In this document: piece after piece, positions 1 through 8,123 of the stretch
Layout: each line of letters starts with the position of its first letter
Position numbering within the stretch: the stretch's first letter is position 1
Source: JAQUCI01 sp034932685
GTDB lineage: Bacteria > Bacillota_I > Bacilli_A > Erysipelotrichales > Erysipelotrichaceae
Length of the DNA: 64,000 nt
Direction: 5' to 3'
Assembly: GCA_034932685.1 (NCBI GenBank)
Contig: JAYFOM010000031.1
Coordinates: 1-64,000, forward strand
Position numbers and translations under genes: made by a program
The notes under the pieces: model-generated
What the model was told of the DNA's origin: nothing
Seen by the model: the letters and a program-made list of their open reading frames with translations, nothing else
Databases searched by the model: none

Positions 1-64
1 ACTGCTTCATCAAAGCGATAAGATGGCTATCAGTAATCTTTATAAATCTATCAATTCCTTATCT

Positions 65-88
65 AAACGACTATATGGTCGTTTTTTT
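65..88 (+). terminator. Rho-independent terminator at the left edge
   Basis: A 7-bp stem (AAACGAC / GTCGTTT) with a 6-nt loop runs into a T tract on the plus strand. It probably ends a plus-strand gene lying left of the window. No convincing coding frame can be recognised in bases 1-64. Confidence 0.7.
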
Positions 89-98
89 ATCAAATTAA

Positions 99-126
99 AA
101 GTACACCCTTTTTATAGAGTGTACTT
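99..126 (-). terminator. Hairpin downstream of ybjQ-like gene
   Basis: Inverted repeat AAGTACAC / GTGTACTT with a 12-nt loop. On the minus strand it is followed by TTTTAATTT, so it may be a second terminator for the minus-strand genes ending at 169. Confidence 0.45.
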
Positions 127-138
127 GTCATCAGTCTG

Positions 139-163
139 AAATCTAGAGAATTTCTCTAGATTT
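139..163. terminator. Palindromic terminator after ybjQ-like gene
   Basis: A 12-bp stem (AAATCTAGAGAA / TTCTCTAGATTT) with a 1-nt centre lies 5 nt beyond the stop codon of the YbjQ-family gene. The T tract is on the plus-strand side, so it can act in both directions. Confidence 0.55.
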
Positions 164-168
164 TTTAA

Positions 169-489
169 TTATATAAACTTTACTGCAGTACCATAAGCCA
201 TGACTTCAGCAGCTCCTTGCATGATCGCTGCTGAGGCATATCTAACGTTTACGATTGCATCAGCACCCAACGTTTCTGCTTCTTCAACCATTCTTTTGGT
301 AGCCAAAGCGCGTGCTTCATTCATCATTTCGTTATAAGCTTTCAGTTCGCCACCAATCAACGTTTTAAATCCCTGAGTAATATCCTTACCGATATTTTTT
401 GATTGAATGGTACTTCCTTTTACTAAAGATAGCATCTTTAATTCTTTACCACTAATATAATCAGTATTTACTAAGATCATCTTCTTCAC
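169..489 (-). CDS. YbjQ/UPF0145 family protein
   Basis: A 106-residue protein with the full-length features of the YbjQ (DUF74) family: an N-terminal strand segment, a central IGGELKAYNEMMNEAR helix and the conserved segment AETLGADAIVNVRYAS. Family members form compact oligomers. They have been suggested to bind metal, but their cellular role is not established. There is no signal peptide, so it is probably cytoplasmic. The start overlaps the end of the upstream small membrane-protein gene by 29 nt, which implies a two-gene operon with translational coupling. Identification is by family pattern; function remains open. Confidence 0.85.
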   Translation of the reverse strand: MKKMILVNTDYISGKELKMLSLVKGSTIQSKNIGKDITQGFKTLIGGELKAYNEMMNEARALATKRMVEEAETLGADAIVNVRYASAAIMQGAAEVMAYGTAVKFI

Positions 490-688
490 CGCTCCTTATC
501 TCTTTAATTCTACCAATCAAAACGACAACCATTACGATTGCCATTATAAATGGAATACCGATATACAAAACCTTCTGCCATAAAGGTAATATCATAACTG
601 TTGACATTGATAGTCCCATACCAACAAAATACAAAACAATTAAAACTGTGATGATAATTGGGGCAATCATTTTGCGGATATGTTTCAT
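461..688 (-). CDS. Small two-TM membrane protein, unknown
   Basis: A 75-residue protein with two hydrophobic segments (about residues 8-29 and 37-58) separated by a short loop, and a charged C-terminal tail (RIKEIRSGEEDDLSKY). I do not recognise a family. A weak Shine-Dalgarno (GGTGAT) precedes the ATG. It is the first gene of a pair with the YbjQ-family gene, which it overlaps by 29 nt. It is probably real because of this coupling and its clean two-TM layout. Confidence 0.6.
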   Translation of the reverse strand: MKHIRKMIAPIIITVLIVLYFVGMGLSMSTVMILPLWQKVLYIGIPFIMAIVMVVVLIGRIKEIRSGEEDDLSKY

Positions 689-780
689 TAAATCACCATC
701 TTTTCTAATTAAAATATAGCACTTATTATTATAATATTCTATACGCTGATTAATACAACGATATCTGATAATCTTTAATA

Positions 781-1428
781 TTATTTAATCATATCTAAAT
801 CACTTGTAAAAGTTACTTTGATGTTTTTCTCATCACCATATACAACCTTTACTTTAGTATCTGTTGTTAGTTCAACCGCTTGACTATCATCGGTTATCTG
901 TAAATTTTGACTCTGCGCCTTCTTATGTGCATCGATTATAAGTTGTGTTTTGAATGCTTGTGGTGTTTGAGCTTGATATATCAAGTTGCGATCGATCGTT
1001 TTAATCACATAACCATCTTCAACTTCTTTTAATGTGTCTTTACTTTTAACTGCTAAGATACATGCATCATTTGTGTTTAATGCTTCAAGTAATAAATCTA
1101 TATATGCAATATCAATGTTTGGTCTTGCGCCATCATGAATCAAGACATACTCTTCTTTAATAGCCATTAATCCATTATATACACTCTCTTGTCTTGTAGC
1201 ACCACCAAACACTCTTATTAAGCGCCCATACTCTTTTTTAAATGGTTTACCCATATCATCTTTGTTTAATACTACAACAAGTTGTTTACATCTCTCATCT
1301 TCTAAAAATGGTGTCAGAGTTTTTTGAAGAACCGTCACGCCTTTTTCTACTTCAAAAAAGACTTTGTTATATCCTAGATTCATGCGGCTACCTCTACCAG
1401 CCGCGACAATAAGTACCGCGTAATTCAT
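781..1428 (-). CDS. ispD: 2-C-methyl-D-erythritol 4-phosphate cytidylyltransferase
   Basis: IspD transfers CMP from CTP to methylerythritol phosphate in the MEP route to isopentenyl diphosphate. The 215-residue product has the nucleotidyltransferase N-terminus AAGRGSRM, the IHDGARPN segment that binds the nucleotide and metal, and the conserved TPQAF near the substrate site. It is slightly shorter than many homologues (about 230). A GGAGAG ribosome site sits just before the ATG. The gene stands alone and is divergent from the B12 unit. Another MEP gene, ispF, is at 60390-60872, so this cell probably makes isoprenoids by the MEP pathway. Confidence 0.93.
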   Translation of the reverse strand: MNYAVLIVAAGRGSRMNLGYNKVFFEVEKGVTVLQKTLTPFLEDERCKQLVVVLNKDDMGKPFKKEYGRLIRVFGGATRQESVYNGLMAIKEEYVLIHDGARPNIDIAYIDLLLEALNTNDACILAVKSKDTLKEVEDGYVIKTIDRNLIYQAQTPQAFKTQLIIDAHKKAQSQNLQITDDSQAVELTTDTKVKVVYGDEKNIKVTFTSDLDMIK

Positions 1429-1450
1429 AGGCTCTCCTTTATTTCTTTAC

Positions 1451-1478
1451 ATTTTATCACAAATGTCTATGCATTTAA
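1451..1478 (-). promoter_or_regulatory. Likely promoter of ispD
   Basis: On the minus strand, TTAAAT and an extended -10 (TGATAAAAT) are separated by 16 nt, about 20 nt upstream of the ispD start. The -35 is weak and the extended -10 is the stronger element. Confidence 0.45.
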
Positions 1479-1531
1479 TATAATGTTTTAAACTGTTGTG
1501 TTTTTGTTTATCATTATCTATAATTTAAATA

Positions 1532-1678
1532 CATATGGTGGTACATTAGTTTAATAGGGAATTTGAATAAACAAAGCTGTCCCAGCAACTGTATCTATGG
1601 ACAAATCGACAATAACCACTGCGAATGCGGGAAGGGTCGAAGCGGATGAAGTAGGAGCCAGTAGACCTGCCACATATG
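1532..1678 (+). ncRNA. Cobalamin (B12) riboswitch
   Basis: The 5' region of the B12 unit shows a closing stem CATATG-G-TGG (1532-1541) with CCACATATG (1670-1678), one bulged G, the conserved core elements AGCTGTCCCAGCAACTG and CCACTGCGAATGCGGGAAGG, and a B12 box AGCCAGTAGACCTGCC at 1656-1671. These are the hallmarks of the cobalamin riboswitch class. A hairpin (1680-1705) and a terminator (1709-1732) follow, so control is probably by transcription termination when B12 binds. It sits 98 nt before the DUF4430 start. Confidence 0.95.
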
Positions 1679-1708
1679 GTTTATCCTTTTTATCTTCTGG
1701 GTAAAAGA

Positions 1709-1732
1709 GAAAAAGACATTTATGTCTTTTTC
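1709..1732 (+). terminator. Riboswitch expression-platform terminator
   Basis: A perfect 11-bp inverted repeat (GAAAAAGACAT / ATGTCTTTTTC) lies between the riboswitch aptamer and the first gene. The 3' arm itself supplies the U tract. A competing hairpin at 1680-1705 (TTTATCC / GGGTAAA) could be part of the switch. Confidence 0.65.
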
Positions 1733-1775
1733 GCACATTGAATAAATGTGTTTTTTTAGGAAAAGAGGTAAATTT

Positions 1776-2231
1776 ATGAAGAAGAATACCATTATTAAGA
1801 TCGTAGTAGCTTTATTGGTGACGGCAGGATTATACTTAACCTTTAAGTTATTAAATCCACCTATTACCGAAAGCGGCGACAAATCAATTCACATAATTGT
1901 AGAAGTCGCTAATGAGGATAAAAGCACAACAATAATCTTTGATCAAGTCATAAAAACTGACACGGAAATGCTTGCAGATCTGTTGCTTGAACTTGATGAA
2001 AAAGATGAGTTAGCGGTCACTCTTACAGGGAACGCAAGCGATCCTTATGGTCGTAGTTTAACAGCAATCGCTGATTATGCGATTGAAGATTGGGCAAGTG
2101 GACCTTGGTGGCTATATAATTCCGACACAAACCCTGAATGTTTAGCGGCTGGTTTTTGTCCGGGCGTAGATAGTTGTCCTATTTATGACAACGATCGTTT
2201 TGTCTTTTCATTTACTAGTGAATTTAAATGA
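1776..2231 (+). CDS. Membrane-anchored DUF4430 protein, probable B12 binding partner of ECF transporter
   Basis: A 151-residue protein with an N-terminal hydrophobic anchor (about residues 5-23) and a C-terminal DUF4430 domain, the fold shared with the beta domain of animal transcobalamin and intrinsic factor. Conserved aromatics are seen in GPWWLYNSD, and three cysteines fall in CLAAGFCPGVDSC. The start at 1776 was chosen because AGAGGT precedes it; an in-frame ATG at 1746 lacks a site. It probably faces the outside and passes cobalamin to the S component whose start overlaps its stop (ATGA). B12 specificity is inferred from the riboswitch and neighbours. Confidence 0.85.
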   Translation: MKKNTIIKIVVALLVTAGLYLTFKLLNPPITESGDKSIHIIVEVANEDKSTTIIFDQVIKTDTEMLADLLLELDEKDELAVTLTGNASDPYGRSLTAIADYAIEDWASGPWWLYNSDTNPECLAAGFCPGVDSCPIYDNDRFVFSFTSEFK

Positions 2232-2752
2232 AACCAGTATTAAAAGTAGCGGTCATTGGTATGCTTGCTGCAATGACAGTAGCTGCACAAGTCGCATTAT
2301 CATTTATCCCAAATGTCGAAATAGTAACTCTTTTGTTTATTATTTATGCGATCAATCTTTCCCTTGGTGATGCTGTTTCGATCATTGTTGTGTTTACTTT
2401 GATCGAAGGCTTAATATGGGGTTTTTCTGATTGGGTTATTGGTTATCTTTGGATATGGAGCTTGTTAGTGATTGTTGTTTCCCTTCTTAAACCTTTCATC
2501 AAACTCAATCAAGATGGATGGGCCTTACTTGCCGGTTGCTGGGGACTGGCATTTGGCTTTTTCTTCGCTTTACAATGGGGATTGTTACATGGAATTAGTG
2601 CAGGATACGCTTATTGGTTAAAAGGTGTTGTATTTGACTTGATTCATATGGTTTCTAATTATATTATAGTTTTATTACTGCTTACTCCGATAAACAAGCA
2701 ATTTTACAATATCTATCAACGTATGGAGGTAACATATGGGCATCACGACTAA
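2228..2752 (+). CDS. ECF transporter S component, probable cobalamin (CbrT-like)
   Basis: A 174-residue integral membrane protein with about six hydrophobic helices and no ATPase domain, typical in size for an S component of energy-coupling-factor transporters. It would need a shared EcfA/A'/T module, which is not in this window. The substrate is inferred to be cobalamin: the unit begins with a B12 riboswitch, the partner upstream is a DUF4430 protein, and an adenosyltransferase follows. It overlaps the upstream gene by 4 nt and the downstream gene by 17 nt, so the three are translationally coupled. Confidence 0.87.
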   Translation: MKPVLKVAVIGMLAAMTVAAQVALSFIPNVEIVTLLFIIYAINLSLGDAVSIIVVFTLIEGLIWGFSDWVIGYLWIWSLLVIVVSLLKPFIKLNQDGWALLAGCWGLAFGFFFALQWGLLHGISAGYAYWLKGVVFDLIHMVSNYIIVLLLLTPINKQFYNIYQRMEVTYGHHD

Positions 2753-3182
2753 AAGCGGTGATAAGGGTTTTACCTATATCAAAGATAAATCTCTTGCGAA
2801 AGATGATATCATTTTTGATCTATTAGGAACAATTGATGAGACGATAGCGTGGTTAGTACTATGTTACAATCTGACAAACGATATTGTATTTAAAAATATA
2901 GTTGATGAACTTTCAGCTATCGCTGGTGTTGTTGCTGGTTATGGTAAGATTGATTTACATGAGTCTATTAAGTTGATGGAAGATAAAACATTAAGTTTTC
3001 ATCATATTAACATTTTTACTTATCCTTATAACGATTATAATAAAAGTATCATCAACTTAACGCGTTCAGTTGTTCGACGTTTAGAACGGTTGTTTTGGAA
3101 ATACAAACAGATTTATGAAATCGATGATAATATCGGAGTTTATCTAAATCGTTTATCAGATTTTCTTTATACTTTTATATAA
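2736..3182 (+). CDS. PduO-type ATP:cob(I)alamin adenosyltransferase
   Basis: It converts imported corrinoid to adenosylcobalamin. The 148-residue protein has the PduO landmarks: an N-terminal ITTKSGDKG ATP-binding segment, LGTIDETIAWL, the helix TRSVVRRLER and the C-terminal YLNRLSDFLYTF. It is shorter than most PduO proteins (about 180-190), and the middle is compressed and diverged, so activity should be regarded as likely but not certain. A strong GGAGG precedes the ATG, inside the end of the S-component gene. Its product is the cofactor of the class II ribonucleotide reductase encoded next. Confidence 0.85.
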   Translation: MGITTKSGDKGFTYIKDKSLAKDDIIFDLLGTIDETIAWLVLCYNLTNDIVFKNIVDELSAIAGVVAGYGKIDLHESIKLMEDKTLSFHHINIFTYPYNDYNKSIINLTRSVVRRLERLFWKYKQIYEIDDNIGVYLNRLSDFLYTFI

Positions 3183-3217
3183 TTTGAAATCTTGATTTAT
3201 TTTCATAACTGCTTTTA

Positions 3218-3226
3218 TGTTAGAAT
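3218..3226 (+). promoter_or_regulatory. Extended -10 promoter before nrdJ
   Basis: TGTTAGAAT resembles an extended -10 (TGn-TATAAT) about 46 nt before the nrdJ start. No good -35 is visible. It may give nrdJ expression independent of the B12 riboswitch. Confidence 0.35.
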
Positions 3227-3272
3227 TAAAACACAGCTTTATCATAATTAACACTACAGGGGAGGATATCAT

Positions 3273-5789
3273 ATGTTATATAGCTTACAAACCATAAACA
3301 AACTAAATACAGATATAGAAAGAAGTTTCCCCTACCTATTTAAGATTGAAAATGATTTCAAAACGACTCACGAAGGTGTGAGCCGTTTAGTTATGTTAGA
3401 TCGTTATGCTCAAAAAGATCGTGCTTTGATCAGTCTTGGTGTTGGGGATATTGTATTAACAGTTATAAAAGAAGATATCAAATATCCCGCAAGAGGTATT
3501 GGGGTAGTCAAAGAAATCGATCACAGTAATGAAACTGTCCTTATTGAGGTCGATGAAGAGTTCAGAGCAACCCTAGAGGATGAAAAAGAAGCTGAAACAG
3601 GTCTTATCAAAAGACATTTTCGTGACATTGATAAACCTTTAGAAATATTCTATGAACAAATAGCTAAACGCGTTGGCAAAGCATTAGCTGGTACTGAAGC
3701 AACTGCTGAATTGCGTGATAAATATAGCACACTATTCGCTGATGAACTTAAAAACCTAAATGTTGTGCCAGCAGGAAGAGTATTATATGGCGCTGGTAGT
3801 GGCACAAAGGTAACTTATTTTAATTGTTTTGTTATGCCTTTTGTAAGAGATTCACGCGGTGGTATTGCTGACCATCGTAAAGAAGTTATGGAAATCATGT
3901 CACGTGGAGGTGGTGTTGGAACAAACGGTTCTACGCTTCGTCCTAAGTCAGCACCAGCGAAAGAAGTTGGTGGTAAAAGCAGTGGCGCCGTAAGTTGGTT
4001 AAATGATATATCAAATCTAACTAATTTAGTTGAACAAGGTGGTTCAAGACGTGGTGCTCAGATGATCATGTTAGCGGATTGGCATCCTGATATAATTGAA
4101 TTCATTATTTCAAAAATGCAGAATCCACGCGTCTTAAAGTGGTTATCAGAAAATTCTCGTGATGAAGTTGTGAGAGAGCAAGCTAATCGAAAATTGAAAT
4201 TTACTCCTTTAAGTCGTATTGAGAAAGAAATGTATGAAGCGGTTGTTGATAACAAAGAAGCAGCTGCTCATATCGTTGATTACGCCCGCGAAATATTGAT
4301 CAACGGTGGTAAGCTTGAAGTGCAACAGCCTGAATTCTTAAATGGTGCTAATATCTCTGTCACATTAACAAAAGAGTTCATGGATGCGGTTAAAAATGAT
4401 TTATCATTTGATCTTCGCTTCCCTGATCTTGAAAGTTACACTCCTGAACAAAAAGCCGATTATGATCGATTATGGCATGAGATTGGTGATGTCCGTGAGT
4501 GGCAGGCAATGGGTTATCCAATCAAAACATATCGTACTGTTTTTGCCCGGGATATTTGGGATTTAATTTGTTTCTGTGCAACATATTCCGCCGAGCCGGG
4601 AATATTCTTTATTGATAACGCTAATGATATGACCAACGCTAAAGCTTATGGTCAAAAAGTTGTTGCGACAAATCCATGTGGTGAACAACCATTAGCACCT
4701 TATAGCGTTTGTAACTTAGCAGCTATAAACTTAGCAAACTTTGTCGACAAGCAAAGTGGTTTGATTAAATTTGATGAATTAAGACACAGTGTCGAACTAA
4801 CTGTAAGAATGCAAGACAATGTAATAGATGATACCCCTTATTTCCTTGAAGCTAATAAAAATCAAGCTTTAGGTGAAAGAAGAGTTGGGCTTGGCATTAT
4901 GGGTTTACATGATCTTTTGATATGGTCTAAGAAACGCTATGGCTCCTTGGCTTCAATTGATACGATTGATCAGGTTTTTAGATGTATTGCTGAAAGTGCT
5001 TATCGGGCTTCTATTGAACTTGCGAAGGAAAAAGGAAGTTTTCCTTTCTTAAAAGATCATAAAGAATTTATTGAAACTGGATTTATGCGTCAAATGAGTG
5101 AAGAGATCCGTCAAGACGTATTAAAATATGGTATTAGAAATAGTCACTTATTAACTATCGCTCCAACCGGTTCTACTGGAACAATGGTTGGTGTATCAAC
5201 TGGACTTGAACCTTATTTCTCTTTCTCTTATTTCCGTTCAGGTCGTTTAGGAAAATTCTTTGAAGTAAATGCTAAGATAGTTGATGAATGGTTAGCTTTA
5301 AATCCTGGTAATACTAGAGATAGCTTACCTGATTATTTCGTCGCTGCCATGGAACTAACTCCTGAAGAACACGCTGATACTCAATGTGCAATCCAAAGAT
5401 GGATTGACTCATCAATATCTAAGACGGTAAATGCACCTCGAGGTTTTTCAGTAAGACAAGTTCAAAAAATTTATGAAAGACTTTATGATGGTGGCGCAAA
5501 GGGTGGTACTGTATATGTTGATGGATCACGTGATTCACAAGTATTAACCTTATCAAACGAAGAAGATGTCAATTGGGCACAAATGGATCTAGTTAGAGAT
5601 TTTGGTGTCAACATTAAAGAGAAACAGCCTGATGATAACAAACCAGCATTAAGAGGCGATCGCCAAGATAGAAATATTGGCATTGAAGTTGGTGATATTT
5701 GTCCTATTTGCTTGGAAGGCGTTGTTGAAGAAATTGGTGGTTGTAATACCTGTACCAATTGTAATGCCCAATTAAAATGTGGTTTATAA
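3273..5789 (+). CDS. nrdJ: B12-dependent (class II) ribonucleotide reductase
   Basis: An 838-residue adenosylcobalamin-dependent reductase that makes deoxyribonucleotides without oxygen or a second radical subunit. Seen: GAGSGTKVTYFNCF with an N-terminal redox cysteine (about residue 185), the active-site segment NPCGEQPLAPYSVCNLA with the catalytic Cys and Glu, the APTGSTGTM loop, and a cysteine-rich tail (CPIC, CNTC, CNAQLKC) typical of class II enzymes that re-reduce the active site. A GGGGAGG ribosome site precedes the ATG. It directly follows the B12 uptake and adenosylation genes, which makes it the likely main consumer of the cofactor. Confidence 0.96.
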   Translation: MLYSLQTINKLNTDIERSFPYLFKIENDFKTTHEGVSRLVMLDRYAQKDRALISLGVGDIVLTVIKEDIKYPARGIGVVKEIDHSNETVLIEVDEEFRATLEDEKEAETGLIKRHFRDIDKPLEIFYEQIAKRVGKALAGTEATAELRDKYSTLFADELKNLNVVPAGRVLYGAGSGTKVTYFNCFVMPFVRDSRGGIADHRKEVMEIMSRGGGVGTNGSTLRPKSAPAKEVGGKSSGAVSWLNDISNLTNLVEQGGSRRGAQMIMLADWHPDIIEFIISKMQNPRVLKWLSENSRDEVVREQANRKLKFTPLSRIEKEMYEAVVDNKEAAAHIVDYAREILINGGKLEVQQPEFLNGANISVTLTKEFMDAVKNDLSFDLRFPDLESYTPEQKADYDRLWHEIGDVREWQAMGYPIKTYRTVFARDIWDLICFCATYSAEPGIFFIDNANDMTNAKAYGQKVVATNPCGEQPLAPYSVCNLAAINLANFVDKQSGLIKFDELRHSVELTVRMQDNVIDDTPYFLEANKNQALGERRVGLGIMGLHDLLIWSKKRYGSLASIDTIDQVFRCIAESAYRASIELAKEKGSFPFLKDHKEFIETGFMRQMSEEIRQDVLKYGIRNSHLLTIAPTGSTGTMVGVSTGLEPYFSFSYFRSGRLGKFFEVNAKIVDEWLALNPGNTRDSLPDYFVAAMELTPEEHADTQCAIQRWIDSSISKTVNAPRGFSVRQVQKIYERLYDGGAKGGTVYVDGSRDSQVLTLSNEEDVNWAQMDLVRDFGVNIKEKQPDDNKPALRGDRQDRNIGIEVGDICPICLEGVVEEIGGCNTCTNCNAQLKCGL

Positions 5790-5811
5790 AAAGTGGATTT
5801 AAATCCACTTT
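5790..5811. terminator. Bidirectional terminator between convergent genes
   Basis: A perfect palindrome (AAAGTGGATTT / AAATCCACTTT) lies between the nrdJ stop and the stop of the minus-strand membrane-protein gene, with A and T tracts on either side. Confidence 0.75.
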
Positions 5812-5812
5812 C

Positions 5813-6577
5813 TTATTTTAGATCGAATATAAAGAATCCTTTTAACTTAGCAAAATACATCGCCAATAACGCAAATATTAAGCTAAAGATTCCAGATAAC
5901 ATAAATTGCCCATACATCGGTAACAAGTAAATTATTACATTAAATATGATTAACATTGATAACCCAATTATCAATAAACGTTTTTCTTTGATCAAACGAG
6001 CATTTACTAATATAAAAGATAACACAACATTGATTAAGATTATCGCAATTGCACTTAGCGCATAATAAAGGATTGCATCAGGCAAAGCAGACATTGCATT
6101 ATTGATTATCGCTTCGGCATCAGTGACTGAAAGTATGTCGTAAATTGTGCCATTATTTATCTTGATCGCATAATTTAAGTTGCTAAACATCATCATGCCA
6201 CTTGATAATAACACTTCTGAAGTACCCATTCCTATCGCAATCGAAATAACCTGCTTGAATGAGCGAAAGTCTTGTAGTAAATAACGAAACGAAAAATTCT
6301 TACCATAAACATTTACTAGGGTAATGATCAAAATTGAAAATGGTATTGTAAAACTTGGTTGCGCTAATAAGGCATTGCCTTCAAGTACTACCGCTAATAA
6401 GTTTAATAACGGACTTAAAACAAAGAGATTTATAACTAAGAAAATAAACATTCCTAATAATAATCGTGTTACTTCAAAATGTTTTTTCATTAATCCATAA
6501 ACAATGATGAAAACAGGTAAGACTACGGTCATCAAATTGGCGAAATAAAGACTAAACATTGTAAATTGATCAATCAT
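5813..6577 (-). CDS. YhfC-like multi-pass membrane protein
   Basis: A 254-residue protein of about seven or eight hydrophobic segments. The layout and the segment IAIGMGTSEVLLSSGMMM resemble the YhfC family, whose members usually carry a GxGHGxxEA motif and are classed as putative intramembrane metalloproteases. Here the corresponding residues read GMGTSEVLL, so the His is absent and catalysis is doubtful. AGAGGT precedes the ATG. It is convergent with nrdJ and separated by a hairpin from the transport operon, so probably monocistronic. The family call is by pattern and moderate in certainty. Confidence 0.6.
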   Translation of the reverse strand: MIDQFTMFSLYFANLMTVVLPVFIIVYGLMKKHFEVTRLLLGMFIFLVINLFVLSPLLNLLAVVLEGNALLAQPSFTIPFSILIITLVNVYGKNFSFRYLLQDFRSFKQVISIAIGMGTSEVLLSSGMMMFSNLNYAIKINNGTIYDILSVTDAEAIINNAMSALPDAILYYALSAIAIILINVVLSFILVNARLIKEKRLLIIGLSMLIIFNVIIYLLPMYGQFMLSGIFSLIFALLAMYFAKLKGFFIFDLK

Positions 6578-6624
6578 GTTATACCTCTGTGTTCGTATTA
6601 TATCTTAAATTTAACATAAAGTAA

Positions 6625-6651
6625 AAATTGCCCTGTTTTATTGGGCAATTT
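6625..6651. terminator. Terminator at the end of the ABC transporter/hydrolase operon
   Basis: A 9-bp stem (AAATTGCCC / GGGCAATTT) with a 9-nt loop and a T tract on the plus side, TTTACTTT on the minus side. It lies just beyond the stop codon at 6657 and ends the long minus-strand operon. Confidence 0.75.
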
Positions 6652-6656
6652 TTTGT

Positions 6657-8123
6657 TTAGAACGGTGCATTATCATTTTCAGGACGACCATTCATAATTA
6701 AGCGACCTGATACTGGCATACTTATGACTTTTAAATCTTTAACATAAATGAACAACGCTTCATGCATCGATATACCGATCTCTTCCCATGTAAATCGTAG
6801 TGCAAATTCTGTTGTATCATTTCCACCACCTGCCATGTATCTACTTGTGGCAACAGTGTATGTTTCATTGAGATTTAAAGGCGTTTTATCCGCTAGCAAA
6901 ATATTTTGAATCTTATTCGGGCTTTTCTTGGTATTATCAACTTCAACTATTAATCCCGAGAAGATTAGCGTTGCATTGTTACCATAACGCTCTGGCATGT
7001 ATACAAGTTCAAATAAATCCCAGATATCTTGACCCTTGACTTTAGTTACTTTGATTGGATCATCAAATCCATTACAAAGTACGAGGTTTTCTTTTGTTAT
7101 ATTTCCTTTTGGTAAGGTTCCACCACAACTAGTAGCGTTCATATAAGCTATCTCTGTTTTAGCTGTAGTTTTTAAGCAATCACTCATAAAATTACCAAGT
7201 GGACTTTCGTAAGATAAACGCATTGGTAGATCGTTTTCGTTATACGCTATTACTTCATCAAAGAAATTTGCGAATGGTCCAGTTACTCTTTCAACAAAAG
7301 CTTCTATTTCACGATTTTCAACTTTAAAATCACAGTTGATCACATCAATGACCCGCGCTGTTTTTTCAACCACCTTACGGCTTACAGTATCAAATTTAAG
7401 TGTGGCATGTGGTAGTGAATCGCCACCAAATCCACCCTTTAATACTGCTGCATCTTTATAGATAGCACCATAATCACCAGGAATGTGTCCACCAATATAA
7501 CAATCAATTGCTAATTCCTGCGTATCATTGATAAATTGAATCAGCTCACCGCCTAGAGGATCGGTGTAAAAAGGGAAATGAGTCGCCGCAATGATGACTT
7601 CAGCGCCCATCTTTCTTAATACAGGAACATACTCAAACATGAAGTCTTTAGCCGGTTTAACGTAATATGGTTCAAAAGCACTTCTTTCAACCATATAGGG
7701 GGTGTATTCAGTAGTTAATCCCACAATTCCGATTTTAATACCATCTTTTTCAAACAACACATAAGGTAAAGTTCCACCAACTCTTTGATCTGTAGCTTTC
7801 TCAAATATATTGGCACAAAGAACTGGAAATGGATTGTCTTTGATAGCTGCTTCTAAAAAGTCTTTGCCATTATCAAACTCATGGTTTCCTAAAGTCATAA
7901 CATCGGTCTTGATCAAATGAAGGCCTTCCATGACATCTTTTCCCATCCACAATGATCTTGAGATATTATCACCAACATCAATCAATACTGTGCGAGTAGG
8001 ATTCAAACTTCTAACAGATTCAATAGCCCCATAAAAACGAAGTAATCCTGGGCCTTTTAAGCTTTCACGAAACACACCATTATAATCAGCATGACCTAAA
8101 ATATCAATATTAACAATAGCCAT
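6657..8123 (-). CDS. 5'-nucleotidase/metallophosphatase-like protein, divergent metal site
   Basis: A 488-residue member of the UshA/YfkN-type family: an N-terminal calcineurin-like domain followed by a 5'-nucleotidase C-terminal domain with GGGNDTTEF. There is no signal peptide, so it should be cytoplasmic. Conserved ligands seen are D in GHADYNG, D in IDVGDN, GNHEFD, H in AATHFP and the first H in GHIPGD. However, the usual D-x-H reads D-Y-N and the usual GHxH reads GHIP, so two metal ligands are replaced. It is the last gene of the operon (TAATG overlap with the permease) and could dephosphorylate the imported substrate or act on something else. Confidence 0.8.
   Translation of the reverse strand: MAIVNIDILGHADYNGVFRESLKGPGLLRFYGAIESVRSLNPTRTVLIDVGDNISRSLWMGKDVMEGLHLIKTDVMTLGNHEFDNGKDFLEAAIKDNPFPVLCANIFEKATDQRVGGTLPYVLFEKDGIKIGIVGLTTEYTPYMVERSAFEPYYVKPAKDFMFEYVPVLRKMGAEVIIAATHFPFYTDPLGGELIQFINDTQELAIDCYIGGHIPGDYGAIYKDAAVLKGGFGGDSLPHATLKFDTVSRKVVEKTARVIDVINCDFKVENREIEAFVERVTGPFANFFDEVIAYNENDLPMRLSYESPLGNFMSDCLKTTAKTEIAYMNATSCGGTLPKGNITKENLVLCNGFDDPIKVTKVKGQDIWDLFELVYMPERYGNNATLIFSGLIVEVDNTKKSPNKIQNILLADKTPLNLNETYTVATSRYMAGGGNDTTEFALRFTWEEIGISMHEALFIYVKDLKVISMPVSGRLIMNGRPENDNAPF

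Noticed and set aside
1..64. Possible end of a plus-strand coding gene at the left edge
   Set aside because: One frame stays open past the terminator and another stops at base 21; neither gives a recognisable protein in so short a stretch.
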